Assembly: GCA_964469815.1 (NCBI GenBank)
Contig: CAYXZC010000034.1
Span: 1-20,701 of the forward strand
Source: MGBC163016 sp964469815
GTDB taxonomy: Bacteria > Actinomycetota > Coriobacteriia > Coriobacteriales > Eggerthellaceae
Direction of reading: 5' to 3'
Length of the DNA: 20,701 nt
A program made the translations under genes and the position numbers. Below the pieces are notes generated by a model. That model saw nothing but the letters and a program-made list of their open reading frames with translations, searched no databases and was not told the DNA's origin. Below are positions 14,521 to 20,701 of this stretch, in pieces (position 1 is the first letter of the stretch; every line of letters starts with the position of its first letter).

Positions 14521-15477
14521 ATGGCGGTTTATTACAAGCTCGAGCAGGTGGACAAGAGCGTTGGGGCTTCCGATCATGCGAAGATGGAGTCCATAGAGCG
14601 CGCTGAATGCGATGGGTGCACAGAGCCTACGGTCGAGTCCGTCACGGCAGAAGAATTCTCAGGGCTGGGAATATGGGATGGGGCTGCCAATTTCTCTCCT
14701 GAAAAGCTGATAAACATGGACAGCACCTTTGCAGAGGATTATCCCGACTACATCGTCGGCTCCTTATCCGTCCCATCGAAGAAGACCCAGTCTGCCGATC
14801 CGTTCGACTTTGCTTTCTATATGGATAAGAATGACCTTGTGTTCATAGACGATAGCGGGTACACGAACAAACTGCTCGAGCAGATGGCCGAAAACGGCAT
14901 GATAACCGAGGCATCCACGGCGCATTGCCTTCAGCTCTTCTTAAAGATGATGCTCGGAGATGACCTGGTGTTCTTGAGCGAGCTCGAGGACGAGATGGAG
15001 GACATCGAGGAGCGGATGCTCGTGAAGCATGCTGAGATAGATACGCCTGTCATAATGGATTATAGGCGCCTGTCCATCCATTTGAGCTCCTTTTATCAGC
15101 AGCTGACCACAATGGCCTCTCTGATATCGGACAACGAGAACAAGCTGCTGACGAAAGAGGAAGCAAGGATCTTCCGGCATATCTCAGGATTGAGTTCGCG
15201 TCTTGAGTCTCGAGCCAACACATTGAGGGAATACAGCCTGCAGCTCTATGAGATGCAGCAGACATTGATCGATATGCAACAGAATTCGATAATGCAGGTG
15301 CTCACTATCGTTACGGTGCTCTTGGCGCCTCTCACGTTGGTGACGGGATGGTTCGGCATGAACCTGCAGGTGCTGCCGGGTTTGAACTTGGATTTCATGT
15401 GGATCGCCCTGCTCGGAACATTCATCGTGTGCACAGGCTTTCTGCTGTTCATCTTCCATAGGAAGAAGTGGCTGTAG
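14521..15477 (+). CDS. CorA-like magnesium/divalent cation transporter
   Basis: Pentameric 2-TM-GxN family cation channel. The N-terminal ~255 residues form the cytoplasmic domain with a long acidic and helical part (SELEDEMEDIEERM), leading into the stalk helix QTLIDMQQNSIMQVLTIVT. The two C-terminal membrane helices are about 260-282 and 290-312, and the pore signature reads GMNL (279-282), a variant of the usual GMNF. The C-terminus HRKKWL is basic, as in the family. I chose ATG 14521 because AGAGG (14510-14514) lies 6 nt upstream; TTG at 14515 is an alternative. Monocistronic and divergent from the CmpB-like gene. The first ~50 residues are not conserved-looking. Mg versus Co/Ni/Zn preference is not determinable. 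Confidence 0.88.
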   Translation: MAVYYKLEQVDKSVGASDHAKMESIERAECDGCTEPTVESVTAEEFSGLGIWDGAANFSPEKLINMDSTFAEDYPDYIVGSLSVPSKKTQSADPFDFAFYMDKNDLVFIDDSGYTNKLLEQMAENGMITEASTAHCLQLFLKMMLGDDLVFLSELEDEMEDIEERMLVKHAEIDTPVIMDYRRLSIHLSSFYQQLTTMASLISDNENKLLTKEEARIFRHISGLSSRLESRANTLREYSLQLYEMQQTLIDMQQNSIMQVLTIVTVLLAPLTLVTGWFGMNLQVLPGLNLDFMWIALLGTFIVCTGFLLFIFHRKKWL

Positions 15478-15675
15478 CACGTGTAACCTGCGAAGCAGAT
15501 CCGATCCTACGCCATCTACGCCATCGAATCGCAATCATCGATACGGCAAAGCAGCAATTCAGTTACAAAATATATACGTGTGCATTCCAGATCGCGATCC
15601 CTTCCTATGAGGGTGAGCGCGCTTTCCTAAAATCATGGCAGATGTAGCTCCCGAAGATCTATCGAGGAGGAAGCC

Positions 15676-18297
15676 ATGAAAGAAAAGAGGGAGGGCGCAT
15701 CCGTTTCGCCTGAGATGACGAGGCGCAGTTTCGTCCAGACTTCCGCTGCGGTGACCGCAGGGGTCGTGGGCGCAGGTGCGCTCGGTGCGACCGTAAATTC
15801 CGTCCAAGCGTCCAAAGCGCTGGCTGAAAGCGCACCTGCGGAAGGCGCATGGTTCAGAACGACCTGCTCTCCGAATTGCACAGGCGCATGCGGCACCAAG
15901 GCGTTCGTGCATGATGGGCAGATCAAGATGATAAACGCCGCATCGGATTATCCTGATGCGCAATACAACCCCCGTGGATGCTTGAAGGGTCTTTCGATCA
16001 ATACGCTGGTGCACGGTCCTGATAGGCTCCTTCATCCGCTCGTGAAGGATGAAGGGGGATCTGGGCTCAAAGAGACCGACTGGGATACCGCACTAGATAC
16101 AGCGGCTAAAAAGCTCAACGATGTAGCGGAAAAATACGGTGCGGATTCCATTGCCGTCATCTGGCAGGTACAAGGAACCGGACACATCCAGAAGGGTTCC
16201 ATCATCAGGCTCACCAACATGATGGGCTGGTCGGCAATAGGTTGCTATGAGATGAACGGCGACCTTCCGATGTTTTGGCCTGAGACCTTCGGCTGCCAAA
16301 GCGAGGAGCTCGAGTCGTATTGTTGGGAGGATTCGCGCTATACAATGATCTTCGGATCGAATGTGATGACCACCCGTCTTCCGGATGCCCAATTCCTGAA
16401 TCGTTCACGCGAGGCCGGTGGGAAGATTGTCTGCTTCGATCCCAACTATTCGACGACTGCAGAGAAATCCGATGAGTGGATACAGGTGAAGCCCGATACC
16501 GATGGCGCGTTCGCATTGGCGATGGCCAAGACGATCATCGATGACGGCCTTGCTGACGAACATTTCCTCACATGCTTCACAGATCTTCCGATACTCATAG
16601 ACACGGCATCAGGGAAAAGGCTGCTCGCTGATGATGTGCAAGGTCTCTCCGCAATAGCTGCGCCTGATTATCGTCAGACCTTCGTGATCTCGCGCAATGG
16701 CTCCTTGACGGCGCTCGATCCTGAGCATATCGGCAACACACCCGATGCCGATCTCGATGTGGAGATCGACGTTGCGATGAAGGATGGCTCGACTGCACAT
16801 GCGAAGAGCGCCTTCGCTCTTTTGAAGGAGCGTCTTGCCGAGTATACTCCTGAACGCGCAAGCGAGATAACAGGCGTTCCCGCCGATACCATCAAGCGTA
16901 TCGCGCACGAATGTGCAACAACGAAACCGATGCACATCATCTTCGGCGGCGCTGCAACGCAGTGGTACCATGGCGACCTCTAAGGTCGCGCCTGCGCGCT
17001 CGTCGCCGCTCTGACAGGGAACATCGGCCAGCTTGGCGGCGGTATCTCCACATATGTCGGACAGTACAAGACCCGCTTCAACACTGCTTCTTGGTTCCTT
17101 CCTCCCAAATTGAACAAGAAGTCCACGTGCTTCAACTATGCCGTAACAGGGCGCACGGATACGATGTCGGCAACCTTCCCCGCCTCCGGCATAAAGGCCT
17201 TCGTCATAGGTTGGGGCAACCCGTTTGAGCAGCATGATGTGGACAACTGGCTTCGCCGAGCTAGGGAGAACGGCGATATCGAATGCGTTGTCGTGTTGGA
17301 TTTCCAGCATACGAAGACGGTTGATTACAGCGATGTAACGCTCCCGTGCGCATCGTGGTATGAGAAGCTCGAGCTTACCACGACCCCGCTTCACCCCTAT
17401 GTTCAGATACAGCAGCGCATGGTGGATCCTCCGGGAGAAGCTAGGGACGAGATCTGGATCTGCAAGGAGCTGGCATGCAGGTTGAACCCCGATCTGGCCG
17501 ATCAATGGCCTGAATTCGATCCGGAGGATTCGCAGAAGGTATCCGAAGAGGTCTGCGAGCTCTTGCTGCAGAAGGGTGGCCTTCCTGTGGAGCATATAAC
17601 GCTCGAAGAACTCCGTGAAGGACCTGTGAAGCTTGCGCATGAGAATCCCGGCGAGAAGAAGATCCCGTTCTGGAGCCAGATCCATGAAGGTACGCCCTTC
17701 CCGACGCTCTCGCGACCGAATGCGCTTGAGGTGACGGCCAAGTTCGTGAAGTCCGGACGTATCGAGTTCTATCGTGATGAGGATATCTTCCTCGATCTCG
17801 GCGAGCAGCTCCCATGCTACAAGCCGGCATTCGAGGATACCGAGTACAAGCAAGATCCCGAGGCGCGCGAGAAGTATCCTTTCGCTTACATCACCCGCAA
17901 CAGCGTATTCCGCGTGCATTCCACCTATGTGAACAATCCGTTCATGCTTGAATTGCAGGATGAGATGCCGAAGGTATGGATGAATCCGGAGGATGCGAAG
18001 GCGTGCGGAGTGGACACCGGCGATGTCGTTGAGGTCTACAATTCGCGCGGCAAGGTACAGGGTGCGCTCATCACGGATACCGGCATGCATACAGGCCAGG
18101 TCATCTTCGATCAGGGTTGGTGGAGCCGATATACGGGAGATGAGAGCTACAATTCGCTGATCTATCCATGGATCAATCCCACGAACGAGGTCTATTACGT
18201 ATCAAGCGTATGGTCGCCAAATATGGCTTGGAACGAATGCGTCTGCAACGTGAAGCTCTTGGATAAAGGCGGAGCATTCAAGGAGGTGATGTCATGA
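15676..18297 (+). pseudogene. Type II DMSO-reductase-family molybdopterin oxidoreductase, catalytic subunit, interrupted by one in-frame TAA
   Basis: Catalytic subunit of a complex iron-sulfur molybdoenzyme, transferring electrons from quinol to an unknown acceptor outside the membrane. Seen: Tat signal TRRSFVQT (15-22) with a hydrophobic stretch; FeS ligands C64-x3-C68-x3-C72-x29-C102; NarG-like NGDLPMFWPETFG with Asp196 as the likely Mo ligand, marking the type II branch; FGSNVMTTRLPDAQFL; then, beyond the stop, LTGNIGQLGGGISTYVGQYK, which parallels NarG, and a normal molydopterin-binding C-terminus. Codon 436 (16981-16983) is TAA, while the frame stays open and conserved on both sides to 18297 (873 coding positions). 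AGGAGG lies 5 nt before the ATG, and the stop overlaps the next gene. Neither half has all cofactor-binding regions. Probable recent nonsense mutation or sequence error. Confidence 0.85.
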
Positions 18298-19025
18298 GGT
18301 ACGCAATGGCCATAGACCTGAATCGCTGCATAGGCTGCAGGACATGCGCTGTGGTTTGCAAGAACCATAACGCTGAGCCGGAGGGAATCTGGTGGAACAG
18401 GGTGTTCTCGACCGGTGCTCCGAACTATGCGACATCCGTTGAGGTGGATGGCGGGCCTAGGATGGAGTTCACCCCGGTAAGCTGCCAGCAATGCGAAGAT
18501 GCACCATGTGTTACGGTGTGCCCTACGGGTGCTTCCTATGTGGATGAGTCGGGTGTCGTGCTCATAGATTACGAGCGCTGCATCGGATGTAGGTATTGCA
18601 TGACGGCATGTCCTTACAATGTGCGCCAGTTCAATTGGCAGAAGCCCGAAGGGATCCCCGGCGATGAGGGAGCTTACTCCTACGGGTATCCTGCCGATGT
18701 TCGCGATGAGGGCAAGTTGGTGTATACGCCAAAGCGCCCGGAAGGTGTGGTCGAGAAATGCACCTTCTGCGTTCAATATACCCAACAGGGCGAAACGCCT
18801 GCATGTTGCATCAACTGTCCTGCGAACGCAAGGATATTCGGTGATATGGATGACCCCGATTCGGAATTCTCAAAGTATGTAGCTGATAAGGAAACCTATG
18901 TGATCGGTGAAGAGTACAACACGCATCCGAAAGTTGTCTATATCAAGTCCGAGCGTGAGGCGAAGGATCATTCCGGTTCGGGTGGAAAAGAAGATGTAGC
19001 GGATACGGAGAAGGCAGGTGCATGA
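18294..19025 (+). CDS. Four-cluster [4Fe-4S] ferredoxin subunit of molybdoenzyme (DmsB/PsrB-like)
   Basis: Electron-transfer subunit linking the membrane anchor to the catalytic subunit. Sixteen cysteines form four binding sets: Cys12/15/18/22 (CIGCRTCAVVC), Cys64/67/72/76 (CQQCEDAPCVTVC), Cys96/99/102/106 (CIGCRYCMTAC) and Cys156/159 with 171 or 172 and 175 (CTFC and CCINC). No cysteine is replaced by Trp, so all clusters should be [4Fe-4S], as in DmsB or PsrB and unlike NarH. Length (243 aa) is typical. No signal peptide: it would be exported with the Tat-dependent partner. AAGGAGG lies 7 nt before the ATG, which overlaps the catalytic gene's stop by 4 nt. The C-terminal ~25 residues are polar and variable-looking. 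Confidence 0.95.
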   Translation: MRYAMAIDLNRCIGCRTCAVVCKNHNAEPEGIWWNRVFSTGAPNYATSVEVDGGPRMEFTPVSCQQCEDAPCVTVCPTGASYVDESGVVLIDYERCIGCRYCMTACPYNVRQFNWQKPEGIPGDEGAYSYGYPADVRDEGKLVYTPKRPEGVVEKCTFCVQYTQQGETPACCINCPANARIFGDMDDPDSEFSKYVADKETYVIGEEYNTHPKVVYIKSEREAKDHSGSGGKEDVADTEKAGA

Positions 19026-20203
19026 TGAAGAGCATTATCATCCAGAATAAAGGCAAAGCCCTTCTTGTATGTCTCGCCTGCATAGTTGCCGGACTCGTTG
19101 CTTGGGGTTGCATGATCGGGATGGGTCTTCTGGAGACCACCGATATGAGTAACATCTTCAACTGGGGTCTTCTGATCGCCATGTTCGCTTTCTTGGTGGG
19201 ATTCGGAGCCGGTTCGCAGATCGTGGCAAGCTGGATCGTCATCAGGAATAAAGAGGAGCTTAAGCCGTATCTGCCTGCATGTCAGGCTATAGCGCTCGGC
19301 GGCATCATCGGCGCTGCCATCGCCATCATGGCTGATCTGGGGCATCCTTGGCATATCATGTCGATGCTGCTGACGCCTAACGTGACATCTCCGCTCTTTT
19401 GGGATATGGTGGCGCTCACAGCCTTTCTCATCGTGTCCATCGTATGCCTTGTTGCCGTGGGAAAAGGGTGGAAGAGCCTACGCGCTTGGATGTGGGTTGG
19501 ACTTGTTTGCGCGCTCGTGCTGCAGATCGTCGAGGGACTGCTCTTCGCCACGATGACATCCAGAGCGTGGTGGCACAGTTTCATCATGCCCATAGACTTC
19601 GTCATCGTTGCCATCGTGTGCGGTATCACCATCATGTGCATCATAAGCGCAGCATCGAAGAGAGAAGGGTCGCTTGCTGCTGCGAAGACGTTCGCTAGTT
19701 GGCTCTTCATATTCGTCGTCATCCATATATGCCTGTCGCTCTTGGAGATCATCCTTCTTGCCTGCGAGACCGCGCCTGGAGCTTATGAGGCTCTCAGTCT
19801 GCTTGGCAAATACATCGTCTTGTACATCGTTGAGATAGGCCTATCCCTTGGTGCGGTGATCGCGCTTCGTGTGAAGATGGACAAAGCCACGAAGAAGATG
19901 ATCATCATCTGCGCGAGCTTGGTGTTGGTCGCCATGTTCGCCCATCGTTTGATGCTGCTCTATCCGGCTATGGGAGCAGGAACGCTGTTCACGCAGCTTT
20001 CGAATGAGGCATCCCCCATGTGGTTGTTCCCGACATCCACAGGATTTCTTGCCAGTTACAAGGAAACATTCGCTTTGACCCATGGTTATATGCCAACGAT
20101 CATCGAATGGGTGTCGACCCTGTTGCCATTAGGGGCAGCAGCACTCGTTGCCATAGTGGGTGTGAATCTGGACGATCATTGGAGGCGGCAAAGGGGTGAG
20201 TAG
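19022..20203 (+). CDS. NrfD/PsrC-family membrane anchor subunit
   Basis: Integral membrane quinol-interacting subunit of the molybdoenzyme complex. About ten hydrophobic segments are visible from ALLVCLACIVAGLVAWGCMI to LLPLGAAALVAIVGVNL. The second segment, FNWGLLIAMFAFLVGFGAGS, followed by the loop containing LGHPW, is characteristic of NrfD. At 393 aa it is in the usual range for the ten-helix type. Start ATG 19022 overlaps the ferredoxin stop; a second ATG follows at 19025, so the exact start is uncertain by one codon. Position directly after the catalytic and ferredoxin genes gives the PsrABC order. No heme ligands were identified, consistent with a heme-free quinol site. Electron flow would be menaquinol to ferredoxin subunit to molybdenum, by analogy. 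Confidence 0.92.
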   Translation: MMKSIIIQNKGKALLVCLACIVAGLVAWGCMIGMGLLETTDMSNIFNWGLLIAMFAFLVGFGAGSQIVASWIVIRNKEELKPYLPACQAIALGGIIGAAIAIMADLGHPWHIMSMLLTPNVTSPLFWDMVALTAFLIVSIVCLVAVGKGWKSLRAWMWVGLVCALVLQIVEGLLFATMTSRAWWHSFIMPIDFVIVAIVCGITIMCIISAASKREGSLAAAKTFASWLFIFVVIHICLSLLEIILLACETAPGAYEALSLLGKYIVLYIVEIGLSLGAVIALRVKMDKATKKMIIICASLVLVAMFAHRLMLLYPAMGAGTLFTQLSNEASPMWLFPTSTGFLASYKETFALTHGYMPTIIEWVSTLLPLGAAALVAIVGVNLDDHWRRQRGE

Positions 20204-20266
20204 CATCGAATGAGAGTCTGCGCAAAGTGTAAGTTTGAGCATTGAAAACAGCTAGATTACGTGGCA

Positions 20267-20301
20267 ATTACAACTGCATGGATGAAGCTTTCAGTTGTGA
20301 T
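20267..20301 (+). other. Hairpin downstream of the NrfD gene, containing a TGTGATCACA palindrome at its 3' edge
   Basis: ATTACAACTG (20267-20276) pairs with CAGTTGTGAT (20292-20301) at 9 of 10 positions, with a 15-nt loop. The palindrome TGTGATCACA (20296-20305) overlaps the right arm; TAGAAT follows at 20310-20315 and could be a -10 box for the next small gene. It might end the operon or regulate the small gene. Confidence 0.4.
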
Positions 20302-20359
20302 CACAGTAATAGAATCAAAGTCAGTTAGTCGGTGCAAGGAATAGAAAGGTGGCCACAAA

Positions 20360-20527
20360 ATGGTTGATACAAAGGATCAAGATGCCCGTAAGGATCTGGA
20401 GCGTATAGAGCAAGAGGCAGTCGCAGAAGCTGAGGCTTCAGTTGAGGATTTCGACGCGATGGGTGATGAGCAGGCTGCTGCAGAGGCGGCTGAGACAGCA
20501 TTCACATTCGAGGAGGCTCAGCAGTAG
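20360..20527 (+). CDS. Small acidic protein of unknown function (55 aa)
   Basis: Starts MVDTKDQDARKDLERIEQ and ends TFEEAQQ. I do not recognise a family. It has no Cys, no membrane segment and no signal peptide; it is strongly acidic, Ala/Glu-rich and likely helical or disordered. The start is supported by GAAAGGTGG (20344-20352) 7 nt upstream of the ATG, and by a plausible TAGAAT -10 box at 20310-20315. It lies 156 nt after the NrfD gene on the same strand and is followed by a very strong hairpin at 20572, so it may be the last gene of the molybdoenzyme transcript or a separate unit. The good ribosome-binding site and clean termination argue it is real. Its role is unknown. Confidence 0.6.
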   Translation: MVDTKDQDARKDLERIEQEAVAEAEASVEDFDAMGDEQAAAEAAETAFTFEEAQQ

Positions 20528-20571
20528 ATTCTGGCGAGAGCATATCGCATTCGCGTGCATAGCGGGTGCAA

Positions 20572-20607
20572 GAAGGGGGTGCAGGATATCGATCCTGCAC
20601 CCCCTTC
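20572..20607 (+). terminator. Strong 16-bp hairpin, terminator-like
   Basis: GAAGGGGGTGCAGGAT (20572-20587) and ATCCTGCACCCCCTTC (20592-20607) form a perfect 16-bp stem with loop ATCG. It starts 45 nt after the stop of the small acidic gene. No U-run follows; instead the right arm leads into the intergenic repeat core CTTCGCATTTGG. Confidence 0.65.
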
Positions 20608-20616
20608 GCATTTGGA
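20597..20616 (+). repeat. Partial intergenic repeat, copy D
   Basis: GCACCCCCTTCGCATTTGG resembles the core of copy A (GCATCCCCTTTTCGCATTTGG) with a substitution and two missing bases. It shares bases with the right arm of the 20572 hairpin and lies 21 nt upstream of copy E. Confidence 0.45.
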
Positions 20617-20636
20617 GAATAGATGGTGCATAACAA

Positions 20637-20701
20637 GCTCGAAGGCATCCCTTTTCGCATTTGGCGCTCACTCTCGATGCTTCGCATCAGCGGTTCGCTC
20701 C
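20637..20701 (+). repeat. Intergenic repeat, copy E (cut by window end)
   Basis: Same orientation as copy A and identical to 8379-8445 apart from two single-base deletions. The small internal hairpin is GATGC-TTC-GCATC. The copy runs to the last base of the window, so its full length is not known. Confidence 0.9.

Noticed and set aside
16981..16983. Selenocysteine or pyrrolysine recoding at the in-frame stop
   Set aside because: The codon is TAA, not TGA or TAG, and it lies far from the molybdenum ligand at Asp196; standard recoding does not apply.
16609..18090. 493-codon open frame on the minus strand across the molybdoenzyme gene
   Set aside because: It is the antisense shadow of a conserved coding sequence with family motifs on the plus strand; its translation has no recognisable domain and it has no matching ribosome-binding site or operon context.
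17110..18297. Downstream half of the molybdoenzyme as an independent gene from TTG 17110
   Set aside because: No ribosome-binding site precedes it, and the frame is open and conserved from 16984, so it is the continuation of the same gene.

Overview
The window reads as chromosomal DNA of an anaerobic, moderately GC-rich actinobacterium, most likely a Coriobacteriia/Eggerthellales gut or oral organism. This is an inference from gene content: a Tat-exported complex iron-sulfur molybdoenzyme with an NrfD anchor, a bile-acid-type short-chain dehydrogenase, rubredoxin, an actinobacterial-looking DivIC/FtsB - Ppx/GppA pair, and frequent TTG starts. No prophage, transposase, CRISPR array or rRNA was seen.

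Layout. 1-2189 (+): the tail of an unidentified gene and its strong terminator, then a DivIC/FtsB-type septum protein and a Ppx/GppA phosphatase. 2263-4722 (-): a cytoplasmic protein with two peptidoglycan-binding-like repeats, a polyprenyl diphosphate synthase and a rubredoxin. 4937-8366 (+): tRNA-Leu(UAA) directly followed by leuC-leuD-leuB, closed by a hairpin. 8345-8847: a gene-free, hairpin-dense stretch flanked by inverted copies of a repeat. 8848-11224 (-): a diacylglycerol-kinase-family lipid kinase and a HemN/HemW-like radical SAM protein. 11461-12261 (+): an SDR very like clostridial 12alpha-hydroxysteroid dehydrogenase. 12255-12446: a nested ~190-bp imperfect palindrome. 12565-14325 (-): a CmpB-like membrane protein and a UPF0104/MprF-flippase-like membrane protein. 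14521-15477 (+): a CorA-type transporter. 15676-20203 (+): a three-gene molybdoenzyme operon (catalytic, four-cluster ferredoxin, NrfD anchor), followed by a 55-residue acidic protein and more repeats to the window end.

How the genes fit together. leuCDB catalyses the isomerase and dehydrogenase steps of leucine synthesis; leuA is not here. The molybdoenzyme operon would pass electrons from menaquinol through the NrfD anchor and iron-sulfur subunit to an exported catalytic subunit whose substrate cannot be read from sequence. The prenyl synthase could supply the quinone side chain, but this is inference.

Main points for a second look: the catalytic gene carries one in-frame TAA at 16981-16983 with an intact, conserved reading frame on both sides; the SDR looks like a bile-acid 12alpha-HSDH; and the intergenic regions hold a recurring repeat family and large palindromes that the genes do not explain.
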